The translations under genes and the position numbers were made by a program. 64,000 bases of DNA from Mycobacterium sp. E1747 (GTDB lineage Bacteria; Actinomycetota; Actinomycetes; Mycobacteriales; Mycobacteriaceae), in NCBI RefSeq assembly GCF_001667775.1, contig NZ_LZJI01000228.1, positions 1-64,000 of the forward strand, read 5' to 3'. Positions 9,389 to 18,213 of the stretch are shown one piece after another (within the stretch, counting starts at the first letter, position 1; each line of letters opens with the position of its first letter). The notes under the pieces were generated by a model. The model saw nothing but the letters and a program-made list of their open reading frames with translations, did not search any database and had not been told where the DNA came from.

Positions 9389-9864
9389 GGCAACTCCGTG
9401 AGGCGGGGAGCGGGGCGCGAGGGCTTGAGCATCGGCACGTGCGGAATGCCATCATCGACGAAATCCTCGCCGGCGCGGACGAATCCGTGCCGGGCGTACA
9501 TGTCGGCCAGGTACGTCTGCGCGTCGATCCGGCACGGGTAGTCGCCCACCTCGGCGAGGGCGGCCCGCAGCAGCCGGGTGGTGTGACCCTGCCCGCGCGC
9601 GCTGCGTTTGGTGCACAACCGGCCGATCCGGAACGTCTTCTGGCCGCCGGCGTGTTCCTCCATCAACCGCAGCGTGCAAATCACCTCGCCGTCGTCGGTC
9701 TCCAACCAGAAGTGCCGGGTCTCGGCGAGCAGATCGCGTCCGTCCAGCTCCGGGTACGGGCAGGCCTGCTCCACCACGAACACCTCCACCCGCAGCTTCA
9801 GCAGCTCGTAAAGAGTTTGTGCGCCAAGATCTTTGGCCCAGGACCGACGCAACGCTTCACTCAT
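9385..9864 (-). CDS. GNAT-family N-acetyltransferase (ElaA-like)
   Basis: This is a small cytoplasmic acyltransferase of 159 residues with the GNAT fold. Visible are the N-terminal [27 protein letters not shown] block typical of ElaA-like proteins and the acetyl-CoA-binding segment [20 protein letters not shown] (about 81-100), whose R/Q-x-x-G-x-G/A pyrophosphate loop is RSARGQG. It overlaps both neighbours by four bases (ATGA with mqo, GTGA with the chelatase), so it belongs to the same transcript. The substrate is unknown. Confidence 0.85.
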   Translation of the reverse strand: MSEALRRSWAKDLGAQTLYELLKLRVEVFVVEQACPYPELDGRDLLAETRHFWLETDDGEVICTLRLMEEHAGGQKTFRIGRLCTKRSARGQGHTTRLLRAALAEVGDYPCRIDAQTYLADMYARHGFVRAGEDFVDDGIPHVPMLKPSRPAPRLTELP

Positions 9865-11363
9865 GACCGAACCCCCGAATCGGACTTCAACCCCAGCACC
9901 TCATTGCTGAAGGACCACACCTCGTCGTACAACGCCGGCTCGCGGGACAGCTCGACGCCCAGCGAGGGCACCATCTCTTTGAGTCTCGGCAGCCAGGAGC
10001 GATAGCGGTCGGCGAAGCAGCGCTCGAGAACGTCGAGCATGGCGGCCACCGCCGTCGACGCCCCCGGCGAGCCGCCCAGCAGCCCGGCGATGCTGCCGTC
10101 GGCAGCCGAGATCACGGTGGTGCTGAAGTCCAACACGCCTCCCTTGCGTCGGTCCCGACGGATGACCTGCACACGTTGACCGGCCACCGTCAGCTCCCAG
10201 TCGGAATCGACTGCGCTGGGGGCGAATTCGCGCAGCACGTCGATGCGGTCGGGTTCGGAAAGCCGCAGTTGGCCGAGCAGGTAGTTGACCAGCGTCAGCT
10301 GGGTGAGCCCGACACCGAGCATGGACAAGGCGTTGTCCGGCTTCACCGAGCGCGGCAGGTCCGACAGGCGGCCGTGCTTCAAGAACTTCGGCGACCACCC
10401 GGCGTACGGGCCGAACACCAACCACGACTTGCCGTTGACGAACCGCAGATCCAGGTGCAGCGCGCCCAGTGGCGGGGCCCCCGGCGCCGGAACCCCGTAC
10501 ACCTTGGCCCGGTGGGCCGCGGTGAGCGCCGGGTTGTCGGTGCGCAGGAACCGGCCGCCGATCGGGAACCCGGCGAAGCCCCTGACCTCCTCGATGCCGG
10601 ACTTCTGTAGCAACGGCAGCGCGTCGCCACCGGCGCCGACGAAGACGAATCTGGCGTTCAGCCGGTGCTTTTCGCCGGTGCGGCGATTGCGAATCAGCAG
10701 CGTCCAGCCGCCGTCCGATTGCCGGGTCAGGTCGCGGACCTCGTGGCCGAAGAACGCGGTCGCCCCGCCCTGCACGCAATAGCCGATGAGCTGGCGCGCC
10801 AGCGCACCGAAGTCGACATCGGTGCCGTGGGGAGCCCAGTTGAGCGCGGTCGGCTCGGAGAAGTCACGCTTGGCGGCCATCAACGGCAGCCGGCGGGCGA
10901 ACTCGTCGGCGTCATCGATGAATTCGGTGCCGGCGAACAGCGGGTTGGCCGCCAACGCCCGTTGCCGGCGACGCAAGAACTCGACGCGCTGCGCCCCGCG
11001 AACGAAGCTCACGTGCGGGATCGGGTTGCAGAAGCCGGTGTCGGTCAGGATCCCGTTCTGGACGGCATACGCCCAGAATTGCCGGGTCACCTGGAACTGC
11101 TCATTGATCCGTACCGCTTTGGTGATGTCGATCGAGCCGTCGGGAGTCTGCGGGGTGTAGTTGAGCTCGCACAGCGCCGAATGCCCGGTACCGGCGTTAT
11201 TCCAGGGACTGCTGCTCTCCGCCGCGACGGCGTCCAGCCGTTCGACGATGGTCATCGACCAGTCGGGCTGCAGCCGGCGCAGCAACGCGCCCAGCGTCGC
11301 GCTCATGATGCCCGCGCCCACCAGCACGACGTCCGCGCGTGCGGCTCGGGCTAGCGACGACAC
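9861..11363 (-). CDS. mqo: Malate:quinone oxidoreductase
   Basis: This FAD-dependent peripheral membrane enzyme oxidises malate to oxaloacetate and passes electrons to menaquinone. The 500-residue protein opens with the dinucleotide loop [20 protein letters not shown] and contains the Mqo signatures [20 protein letters not shown] (48-67) and [21 protein letters not shown]. It ends with [20 protein letters not shown]. The GTG start at 11363 has a purine-rich AGGA upstream. It is the first gene of the minus-strand run down to the corrinoid genes. It corresponds to Rv2852c in order. Confidence 0.95.
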   Translation of the reverse strand: MSSLARAARADVVLVGAGIMSATLGALLRRLQPDWSMTIVERLDAVAAESSSPWNNAGTGHSALCELNYTPQTPDGSIDITKAVRINEQFQVTRQFWAYAVQNGILTDTGFCNPIPHVSFVRGAQRVEFLRRRQRALAANPLFAGTEFIDDADEFARRLPLMAAKRDFSEPTALNWAPHGTDVDFGALARQLIGYCVQGGATAFFGHEVRDLTRQSDGGWTLLIRNRRTGEKHRLNARFVFVGAGGDALPLLQKSGIEEVRGFAGFPIGGRFLRTDNPALTAAHRAKVYGVPAPGAPPLGALHLDLRFVNGKSWLVFGPYAGWSPKFLKHGRLSDLPRSVKPDNALSMLGVGLTQLTLVNYLLGQLRLSEPDRIDVLREFAPSAVDSDWELTVAGQRVQVIRRDRRKGGVLDFSTTVISAADGSIAGLLGGSPGASTAVAAMLDVLERCFADRYRSWLPRLKEMVPSLGVELSREPALYDEVWSFSNEVLGLKSDSGVRS

Positions 11364-11473
11364 CTGTTCCTGGTCCTTTCCTCGACTGGGCCGGTCCCCA
11401 GGCTATCCCGAGCGGTACCGGTCGCGAACGGTGTGCGCCTCCCCGCGACCAGCAAAACCTCTAAGCTGGCCTC

Positions 11474-12484
11474 GTGACTGGCTGGGTGCCCGATGTCCTG
11501 CCCGGTTATTGGCAGCGCACCATCCCCCTCGGGCCCGACCCGGTCGGCGAGGGCGAGATCGTCGCCACGCTGATCCGGCGCGGCGAGCCCACCGGCCCCC
11601 CGGCGACCGGCCACGCGGTGCTCGCCGTGCACGGCTACACCGACTACTTCTTCAACACCGCCCTGGCCGATCACTTCGCCGACCGCGGCTTCGCCTTCTA
11701 CGCGCTGGACCTCCAGAAATGCGGGCGCTCGCGTCGCGACGGTCAGACGCCGCACTTCATCACCAATCTCGAGCACTATGACGCCGAGCTCGAACACGCG
11801 CTGGGGGCAATCCGCGACCAGGACCGGCCCGCCAAGGTCTTGGTGTACGGCCATTCCTCCGGCGGGCTCATCGTGTCGTTGTGGTTGGACCGGCTTCGCC
11901 GGCGCGATGCCGCGGCGCACGCCGGGATCGGGGGTTTGGTGCTCAACAGCCCGTTCCTGGACCTGCACGGCCCGGCGGTCCTGCGCCATTCGGTGACCTC
12001 GGCGCTGATCGCGGGCCTGTCCCGGGTGCGGGCCAAGGGGGTGGTCCGGACACCCACCGAGGGCGGCTACGGCACCACGCTGCACCGCGACTACCACGGC
12101 GAGTTCGACTACGACCTGCAGTGGAAACCGGTGGGGGGCTTTCCCATCACGCTCGGCTGGCTGCACGCCATCCGCCGTGGCCACGCCCGGCTGCACCGCG
12201 GGTTGGATGTCGGGGTGCCCAATCTGATCCTGCGTTCGGATCACACCGTGCGGGAAACCAGTGACGCGGCGTCCATGCAGCGCGGCGACGCGGTTCTCGA
12301 CGTCACCCAGATCGCCCGGCGGGCCGGCTGCATCGGGAACCACAGCACCATCGTTCCGATCGACGACGCCAAACACGACGTGTTCCTGTCGCTGCCGCAG
12401 CCGCGGCAGGCGGCCTATCGCCAGCTCGACCGCTGGCTGGACCACTACCTCAACGCCGACCGCACCTCTTCGAAGCAGGGGTGA
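11474..12484 (+). CDS. Alpha/beta hydrolase (Rv2854-like)
   Basis: This 336-residue soluble serine hydrolase has the nucleophile elbow VYGHSSGGLIVSLW (about 124-137), an oxyanion-region VLAVHGYTDYFFN (about 50-62) and a late DDAKHDVFLS with the probable catalytic histidine. The fold resembles monoglyceride lipases and lysophospholipases, but the substrate is unknown. It is divergent from mqo across 110 bases and sits 4 bases before mtr. In M. tuberculosis a PE_PGRS gene lies between mqo and this gene; none is seen here. Confidence 0.85.
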   Translation: MTGWVPDVLPGYWQRTIPLGPDPVGEGEIVATLIRRGEPTGPPATGHAVLAVHGYTDYFFNTALADHFADRGFAFYALDLQKCGRSRRDGQTPHFITNLEHYDAELEHALGAIRDQDRPAKVLVYGHSSGGLIVSLWLDRLRRRDAAAHAGIGGLVLNSPFLDLHGPAVLRHSVTSALIAGLSRVRAKGVVRTPTEGGYGTTLHRDYHGEFDYDLQWKPVGGFPITLGWLHAIRRGHARLHRGLDVGVPNLILRSDHTVRETSDAASMQRGDAVLDVTQIARRAGCIGNHSTIVPIDDAKHDVFLSLPQPRQAAYRQLDRWLDHYLNADRTSSKQG

Positions 12485-12488
12485 CGGG

Positions 12489-13868
12489 GTGGAGACTTAC
12501 GACATCGCGATTATCGGAAGCGGCTCGGGCAACAGCCTTCTCGACGATCGCTTCATCGGCAAGCGGGTGGCGCTGTGCGAGCATGGCACGTTCGGCGGCA
12601 CCTGCCTCAACGTCGGCTGCATCCCGACCAAGATGTTCGTCTACGCCGCCGAGGTCGCCACGACGATCCGGGACGCGGCGCGCTACGGGGTCGATGCGCA
12701 CCTCGACCGGGTGCGCTGGGACGACATCGTCTCGCGCATCTTCGGGCGCATCGATCCGATCTCGATGAGCGGCGAAGATTATCGCCGGGCATCACCCAAT
12801 GTCGACTTGTACAGCCAGCACGTGCGATTCGGGCCGGTTCAGCCCGACGGGCGCTACCTCTTGCACACCGGCACCGGTGAGGAGTTCACCGCCGATCAGG
12901 TGGTGATCGCGACGGGGTCGCGGCCGGTCATCCCGCCCGCGATCCTCGACTGCGGCGTCGCGTATCACACCAGCGATACGATCATGCGGATCCCGGAGTT
13001 GCCCGAGCACCTCGTGATCGTTGGAAGTGGCTTCGTAGCAGCAGAATTCGCCCACCTCTTCTCCGCTCTCGGCGTGCGGGTGACGCTGGTGATCCGGGGC
13101 GGCACGCTGCTGCGGCACTGCGACGACACCCTCTGTAAACGCTTCACCCGCATCGCCGCGGCCAAATGGGAACTGCGCACCCACCGCAACGTCGTGGGCG
13201 GCACCAGCCACGACTCCGGCGTCGCCCTGCGGCTGGACGACGGGTCGACCCTGAACGCCGACCTGCTGCTGGTCGCGACCGGCCGCGTCCCCAACGCCGA
13301 CCTGCTGGACGCCGAACAGGCGGGCGTCGACGTCGTGGATGGCCGGGTGGTGGTCGACGAATACCAACGCACGTCCGCCCGCGGCGTTTTCGCCCTCGGC
13401 GACGTTTCCTCGCCCTACCAGCTCAAGCACGTCGCCAACCACGAGGCCCGCGTCGTGCGGCACAACATCCTGTGCGACTGGGACGACACCGATGCGATGG
13501 TCATCACCGATCACCGCTACGTGCCGTCGGCGGTGTTCACCGATCCCCAGCTGGCGGCCGTCGGACTGACCGAAAACCAGGCTATGGCAAGGGGATTCGA
13601 CATCTCGGTCGCGATACACAACTACGGCGACGTAGCCTACGGCTGGGCCATGGAGGACACCACCGGAATAGTCAAGCTGATCGCTGAGCGGAGCACCGGG
13701 CGCCTGTTGGGCGCGCACGTCATGGGCCCCCAGGCATCGTCGATCATCCAGCCGCTGATCCAGGCGATGAGCTTCGGGCTGACCGCCCCGGAGATGGCCC
13801 GCGGGCAGTACTGGATTCATCCGGCGCTGCCGGAAGTGGTCGAAAATGCGCTACTGGATCTGGGCTAG
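12489..13868 (+). CDS. mtr: Mycothione reductase
   Basis: Mtr reduces mycothiol disulfide with NADPH and so maintains the main thiol buffer of actinobacteria. The GTG start at 12489 (VETYDIAIIGSGSGNS) gives 459 residues, the length I recall for Rv2855. The FAD loop is IIGSGSGNSLLDD, the redox-active disulfide is GGTCLNVGCIPTKM (CxxxxC, about 36-49), the NADPH loop is IVGSGFVAAEFAHLFSALG, and the C-terminal active-site histidine lies in YWIHPALPEVVENALL. It follows the hydrolase by four bases, indicating co-transcription. Confidence 0.97.
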   Translation: METYDIAIIGSGSGNSLLDDRFIGKRVALCEHGTFGGTCLNVGCIPTKMFVYAAEVATTIRDAARYGVDAHLDRVRWDDIVSRIFGRIDPISMSGEDYRRASPNVDLYSQHVRFGPVQPDGRYLLHTGTGEEFTADQVVIATGSRPVIPPAILDCGVAYHTSDTIMRIPELPEHLVIVGSGFVAAEFAHLFSALGVRVTLVIRGGTLLRHCDDTLCKRFTRIAAAKWELRTHRNVVGGTSHDSGVALRLDDGSTLNADLLLVATGRVPNADLLDAEQAGVDVVDGRVVVDEYQRTSARGVFALGDVSSPYQLKHVANHEARVVRHNILCDWDDTDAMVITDHRYVPSAVFTDPQLAAVGLTENQAMARGFDISVAIHNYGDVAYGWAMEDTTGIVKLIAERSTGRLLGAHVMGPQASSIIQPLIQAMSFGLTAPEMARGQYWIHPALPEVVENALLDLG

Positions 13869-13883
13869 ACGGGGACGCCACCG

Positions 13884-14375
13884 TCAGCGCCCGGAACGTT
13901 TGAGCGGCCGCTTGTCGTCCTGGCACTGGGGGCACAGCCCGTGCAGCGTGAGGCCCGCGGCCTCCGAGAGCGCGAAGCAACTGCCCGCCATCGCGTGCTC
14001 GAGCGCCGAGCTGAGCTGCCGGGCGGGCACCTCGATGATCGAGCCGCACTCGGTACACACGGCGTGGTGGTGCGGCGCGGTGGCCATCCCGTAGGTGGTG
14101 ACGCCGCCGTCGAGGGTCAGCGCGTGCAGCATCCCCTGCCCGACGAGGGTGGTCACCGTGCGATAGATGGTCGCGACGTCAGGGGCATGGGCGCCGTGCG
14201 GCAATGCCGCCCGCACCCGCTCGTGGATCTCGGCGACCGGCAGGTGCCCGTCGACGGGCTCGAGCACCGCCAGCACCTGGATCCGCGAGGACATCCGCCG
14301 CAGCCCCCGGGCGCGCAACAGATCACCGATCCGCGCCTCGACGGAGGGGTCCAGATCCGACGGCTTGGGCGTCAT
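13884..14375 (-). CDS. Fur-family metalloregulator, candidate nickel regulator (Nur-like)
   Basis: The start at ATG 14375 gives 163 residues: a winged-helix DNA-binding half with DVATIYRTVTTLVGQGML (66-83) and a dimerisation half with metal ligands. HHH at 102-104, C107 and C110 (CTEC), and C148 and C151 (CPQC) supply the histidine cluster and the structural zinc site. Longer in-frame starts run through the nicT promoter and are rejected. The gene is divergent from nicT, and the shared 154-base gap carries a TTGCAT-N5-CTGCAA element matching the actinobacterial Nur box. Nickel sensing is therefore favoured over iron or zinc, though unproven. Confidence 0.8.
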   Translation of the reverse strand: MTPKPSDLDPSVEARIGDLLRARGLRRMSSRIQVLAVLEPVDGHLPVAEIHERVRAALPHGAHAPDVATIYRTVTTLVGQGMLHALTLDGGVTTYGMATAPHHHAVCTECGSIIEVPARQLSSALEHAMAGSCFALSEAAGLTLHGLCPQCQDDKRPLKRSGR

Positions 14376-14463
14376 CCGCCCAGTGTCGCGCCGCTCCGCG
14401 GGGCGCGCCAGTTTTCGGCCGAATTCGCCTCCCGGATCGGGAACCCGGTGTCCTGCGACCGAC

Positions 14464-14480
14464 TTGCATCTAGCCTGCAA
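14464..14480. promoter_or_regulatory. Nur-box-like operator in the fur/nicT gap
   Basis: TTGCAT (14464-14469), a 5-base spacer and CTGCAA (14475-14480) fit the Streptomyces Nur box tTGCaa-N5-ttGCAA, allowing one mismatch per half. The left half doubles as a -35 hexamer: 18 bases downstream of it is TACAGT (14488-14493), a good SigA -10 of the TANNNT type, pointing toward nicT. A repressor bound here would block nicT transcription. Confidence 0.65.
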
Positions 14481-14529
14481 CAGCACATACAGTCGTGCCG
14501 GTTGTTCCCTCCTTCCCGGAAGGACCCCA

Positions 14530-15648
14530 GTGGCCAGTACCGAGCTCGGCCAGCGGCCGTCATGGCCGGCCAAGGTTCGCAGCGCGCTGACCGCGGCGGA
14601 GTGGTGGCGCCTGGCCTCGATGCTGGCGATCATCGTCGCGCTCCATCTGGTCGGCTGGCTCACCTTGGTGGCCCTGGTCGCCCCCGCACAACTGAGCCTC
14701 GGCGGCAAGGCATTTGGCGTGGGCGTCGGGCTGACCGCCTACACCCTGGGCCTGCGGCACGCTTTCGATGCCGACCACATCGCCGCCATCGACAACACCA
14801 CCCGCAAGCTGATGAATGACGGGCAGCGCCCGCTCGCCGTCGGATTCTTCTTCTCACTTGGCCATTCCACGGTGGTCTTCGCGCTGGCGATCCTGCTGGC
14901 GTCCGGGGTCAAGACGATTGTCGGGCCGGTCCGGGACGACTCGTCTGGGCTGCACCATTACACGGGGCTGATCGGTACCGGCGTTTCCGGCATATTCCTC
15001 TATGCCATCGCCCTGCTCAACGTCGTCGTACTGGTGGGCATCTTGCGGGTGTTCGCGCGGCTGCGCCGCGGCGACTACGACCACGAAACCGACGGCGCCG
15101 AACTCGAACGGCAGCTGGACAACCGGGGGCTGATGAACCGGTTCCTCGGCCGCTTCACCAAATCGATAACCAAGTCGTGGCACTCCTATCCCGTCGGGGT
15201 GCTGTTTGGCCTTGGCTTCGACACGGCGACCGAGATCGCGCTGCTGGTGCTGGCCGGCACCAGCGCCGCCGCCGGACTGCCGTGGTACGCCATCCTGTGT
15301 CTGCCCGTGCTGTTCACCGCCGGCATGTGCCTGCTGGACACGATCGACGGCTCGTTCATGAACTTCGCCTACGGCTGGGCCTTTTCCAACCCGGTCCGCA
15401 AGATCTACTACAACATCACCATCACCGCTCTGTCGGTCGTGGTCGCGCTGCTGATCGGCACCGTCGAACTCCTCACCCTGTTCGCCGAGCAGTTCGGGTG
15501 GCGCGGCGCATTCTGGAACTGGATCGGCGAGTTGGACCTCAACACCGTCGGCTATTTCATCGTGGGCGCGTTCGTCATCACCTGGGCAGTGGCCGTGCTG
15601 GTCTGGCGCTACGGCCGGCTGGAACAGAAGTGGACGTCCTCGCCCTGA
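14530..15648 (+). CDS. nicT: High-affinity nickel/cobalt permease NicT
   Basis: This inner-membrane NiCoT-family uptake transporter has 372 residues from GTG 14530, preceded by GGAAGGA. Eight or so hydrophobic segments are visible. The signature RHAFDADHIAAIDNTTRKLM lies in the second segment, with LGFDTATEIALLVLAGTSA and GMCLLDTIDGSFMNFAYGWA further on, all diagnostic of NiCoT transporters. It directly precedes the hydrogenase locus and should supply Ni for it. The promoter carries a Nur-box-like site. The length equals that recalled for Rv2856. Confidence 0.97.
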   Translation: MASTELGQRPSWPAKVRSALTAAEWWRLASMLAIIVALHLVGWLTLVALVAPAQLSLGGKAFGVGVGLTAYTLGLRHAFDADHIAAIDNTTRKLMNDGQRPLAVGFFFSLGHSTVVFALAILLASGVKTIVGPVRDDSSGLHHYTGLIGTGVSGIFLYAIALLNVVVLVGILRVFARLRRGDYDHETDGAELERQLDNRGLMNRFLGRFTKSITKSWHSYPVGVLFGLGFDTATEIALLVLAGTSAAAGLPWYAILCLPVLFTAGMCLLDTIDGSFMNFAYGWAFSNPVRKIYYNITITALSVVVALLIGTVELLTLFAEQFGWRGAFWNWIGELDLNTVGYFIVGAFVITWAVAVLVWRYGRLEQKWTSSP

Positions 15649-15720
15649 CACTGCTGCGCACCCCGGGCGTTCGGTGTAGAACAGTGCTCATGAGCCTGCG
15701 GCGGACGCCGGTGATCGGCG

Positions 15721-16056
15721 GTGCATGAGCTGTCGCTGTGCGAAGCCATCGCCGATGTGGCCAAGACCCACGCCGGCGGTCGGCACGTCGACGTGGTGCG
15801 GGTGCGGATCGGGGCGCTGCGCCAGGTGGTACCCGAATCGCTTTCGTTCTGCTGGACTCTGGTGCGCGACGCCGAGAACATGCCGGAGGCCGAGCTGGAG
15901 CTCGAGTGCGTCGGCGCCGAGGTGAACTGTCGCGCCTGCGGGCGGCGATCGGAGATCACCTCCGCCTGGTCGATCTGGTGCCCGCAGTGCGAAAGCTCCG
16001 ACGTCGAGGTTCTGCACGGCAACGAATTCTTGGTGACGTCGCTGGACGTCTCATGA
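15721..16056 (+). CDS. hypA: Hydrogenase nickel-incorporation protein HypA
   Basis: HypA delivers Ni to the hydrogenase large subunit together with HypB. The start is GTG 15721, giving the invariant MHEL N-terminus whose His2 binds nickel in characterised homologues. The 111-residue protein has a zinc ribbon with Cys at 70, 73, 87 and 90 (CRAC and CPQC). It begins the hydrogenase block 72 bases after nicT and is followed by hypB 28 bases later. Confidence 0.95.
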   Translation: MHELSLCEAIADVAKTHAGGRHVDVVRVRIGALRQVVPESLSFCWTLVRDAENMPEAELELECVGAEVNCRACGRRSEITSAWSIWCPQCESSDVEVLHGNEFLVTSLDVS

Positions 16057-16084
16057 AAAGCGGCTCTTCCGAACGGATTTGACC

Positions 16085-16854
16085 ATGGGCAGATTTCATC
16101 GGCATGACGACGGGACGGTGCACACCCACGAGCACGACGATCCGGATCACCAGCACGCCGACCATGGCCAGTACCGGACCGGCAAGCAGCGGGTCGACGT
16201 GCTGGAGGCGATCTTCGCCGAGAACGACCTGTTGGCCGATGCGAACCGGGCGGCGTTCGAGAGCAACGGCGTGCGCACGCTCAACCTGATGAGCTCGCCC
16301 GGATCGGGCAAGACGACCATCCTGCAGGCCACACTCGACGAGCTCGCCGGCGAGCGTGCCATCGGGGTGATCGAAGGCGACATCGCCACCGATCTCGACG
16401 CGGCCAAGCTTCGGGGGCGCGGCGCCCAGATCTCACTGCTCAACACCAGCAACGGTTTTGGCGGTGAATGCCACCTCGATGCGCCGATGGTCAACCGCGC
16501 CCTGCCCGGTCTCGATCTTCCCGCGCTGGACCTGGTGATCATCGAGAACGTCGGCAACCTGGTCTGCCCGGCGGAGTTCGACGTCGGCGAGCACGCCAAG
16601 GCCATGGTGTACTCGGTGACCGAGGGCGAGGACAAGCCGCTGAAGTATCCGGTGATGTTCCGTTCCGTGGATGTGGTGCTGCTCAACAAGATTGACTTGG
16701 TTCCTCACCTCGACGCGGACGTCGCTGAATACATCGCTCACGTGCGTAAGGTCAATCGACGGCGACGATCCTGCCGCTCAGTGCGCGCACCGGAGCCGGA
16801 ATGGCCGCGTGGTTCGGCTGGCTGCGGCGATTCGCCGCGGAGCCGGCGGCCTGA
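16085..16854 (+). CDS. hypB: Hydrogenase nickel GTPase HypB, with apparent -1 frameshift near the 3' end
   Basis: HypB is a SIMIBI GTPase that drives nickel insertion. From ATG 16085 a His-rich N-terminus (residues 5-27) precedes the P-loop SPGSGKTT (71-78), the switch region EGDIATDLDAAKL and NKIDLVPHLDADV (G4). After Asn224 (16754-16756) the frame breaks. Reading on in place runs to 16882 with a basic, unrelated tail. Adding one C at 16757 restores PTATILPLSARTGAGMAAWF and the stop at 16852-16854, for a normal 256-residue protein. The G5 motif LSARTG lies in the lost part. A one-base deletion or a sequencing error are both possible. Confidence 0.85.
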
Positions 16855-16883
16855 CCGGGCGTTCTGCAAGCTATTCGCATGAT

Positions 16884-16926
16884 CCCCGGGGCCGCCGGCC
16901 TGTCCGCCGGCGCCCGCGCCGCGGGG
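16884..16926 (+). terminator. GC-rich hairpin after hypB
   Basis: GCCGGC (16894-16899) and GCCGGC (16906-16911) pair across a six-base loop, and outer CCCCG/CGGGG arms (16884-16888, 16922-16926) can extend the fold. It lies between hypB and hhyS, just before a candidate hhyS promoter. There is no U-tract, so termination would be of the weaker mycobacterial type; it could instead be a processing or stabilising hairpin. Confidence 0.35.
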
Positions 16927-16959
16927 CGAAATACTATGCAATGGTTGTCTAACTAGTTG

Positions 16960-17002
16960 GTGTCGCAGAACCGTTGACACGCTCGGCGGCAAGGAGTAGA
17001 CC
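16960..17002 (+). promoter_or_regulatory. Candidate hhySL promoter with overlapping inverted repeat
   Basis: TTGACA at 16974-16979, a perfect -35 hexamer, is followed after 17 bases by TAGACC (16997-17002) as a weaker -10. The start codon of hhyS is 84 bases further on. GTGTC (16960-16964) and GACAC (16976-16980) form an inverted repeat with 11 bases between the arms and overlap the -35, so a regulator could act here. No DosR-type box was seen. Confidence 0.4.
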
Positions 17003-17085
17003 CAAAAAATAGCGCTGCGCAAGTGGGCCGACGGTCGACTCCGGCGGCGTAGGGGTCTCTCAGCCCGGCCCCGGAAAGCTGCAGC

Positions 17086-18141
17086 ATGCCAACAGAAGCA
17101 GCAGTCAAAGCAGAAGAAGCATTGATCCACGTTCTTTGGATTAATGCGGGGCTCAGTTGTGATGGCGATTCGGTGGCGTTGACTGCCGCCACCCAACCGA
17201 CGGTCGAGGAGATCGCCCTGGGAGCTCTACCGGGGCTTCCGAAGGTCGCCGTGCACTGGCCCCTAATCGATTTCGAATGCGGCCCCAATGGCGGGGCGGA
17301 CGACTTCTTGTCGTGGTTCTTCAAGGCCGACCGCGGTGAGCTCGAACCTTTCGTGCTCGTCGTCGAAGGATCCATCCCCAACGAGAAGCTCAAAGACGAG
17401 GGCTACTGGTGCGGGTTCGGCAACGACCCCGCCACCGGCCAGCCGATGACCACCAGCGAGTGGCTCGACCGGCTGGCGCCCAAGGCCACCGCGGTCGTCG
17501 CGGTCGGGACCTGCGCCACCTACGGCGGCATCCACGCCATGGCCGGCAATCCAACGGGGGCGATGGGGGTGCCCGACTACCTCGGGTGGGAGTGGAAGAG
17601 CAAGGCCGGCATCCCGATCGTGTGCGTGCCCGGTTGCCCGATCCATCCCGACAATCTGTCGGAGACGCTGACCTACCTGCTCTACATGGCGACCGGTCAG
17701 GCGCCGATGATTCCGCTCGACGACGCCCTGCGCCCCAAGTGGTTGTTCGGCAACACCGTCCACGAGGGTTGTGACCGGGCCGGATACTACGAGCAGGGCG
17801 ACTTCGCCACCGACTACGGATCGCCGAAATGCATTGTCAAACTGGGCTGTTGGGGCCCGGTGGTCAAGTGCAACGTGCCCAAGCGCGGATGGATCAACGG
17901 TGTCGGCGGCTGCCCCAACGTGGGTGGCATCTGCATCGGGTGCACCATGCCGGGCTTCCCCGACAAGTTCATGCCCTTCATGGACGAACCGCCGGGCGGC
18001 AAGTTATCGAGCACCGCGTCGGGACTGTACGGCACCGTGATTCGCAATTTGAGGGGTATCACGGGTCGCACCGTCGACAAGGAGCCGCGCTGGCGCCACA
18101 ACGGCGATCAACTAACCACCGGGGCGCGCCGCACCTGGTAG
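17086..18141 (+). CDS. hhyS: [NiFe]-hydrogenase small subunit, group 1h (actinobacterial type)
   Basis: HhyS carries the Fe-S relay of the high-affinity H2-oxidising hydrogenase. The 351-residue protein lacks a Tat signal, as expected for this cytoplasmic group. Proximal cluster ligands are Cys25, then Asp28 in place of the usual second Cys (SCDGDS), Cys143 (GTCATYGG) and Cys184 (PGCPIHPDN). This matches the three-Cys/one-Asp cluster known from the Ralstonia actinobacterial-type enzyme. His226, Cys229, Cys249 and Cys255 fit the distal cluster; Cys262, Cys276, Cys283 and Cys286 offer four ligands for the medial cluster. ATG 17086 opens the structural operon; hhyL follows after 72 bases. Confidence 0.95.
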   Translation: MPTEAAVKAEEALIHVLWINAGLSCDGDSVALTAATQPTVEEIALGALPGLPKVAVHWPLIDFECGPNGGADDFLSWFFKADRGELEPFVLVVEGSIPNEKLKDEGYWCGFGNDPATGQPMTTSEWLDRLAPKATAVVAVGTCATYGGIHAMAGNPTGAMGVPDYLGWEWKSKAGIPIVCVPGCPIHPDNLSETLTYLLYMATGQAPMIPLDDALRPKWLFGNTVHEGCDRAGYYEQGDFATDYGSPKCIVKLGCWGPVVKCNVPKRGWINGVGGCPNVGGICIGCTMPGFPDKFMPFMDEPPGGKLSSTASGLYGTVIRNLRGITGRTVDKEPRWRHNGDQLTTGARRTW

Positions 18142-18213
18142 GCCACTTCGGCCACCGGGTCGGCGCGCTCCGTTCTCATCACAGAAGCCCTCGGGGCGGA
18201 GAGCGGTACTGCA

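Noticed and set aside
16855-17085. DosR box upstream of hhyS
   Set aside because: No 20-bp GGGACT-type palindrome is present; only CCCCGGGG within a hairpin resembles half a site.
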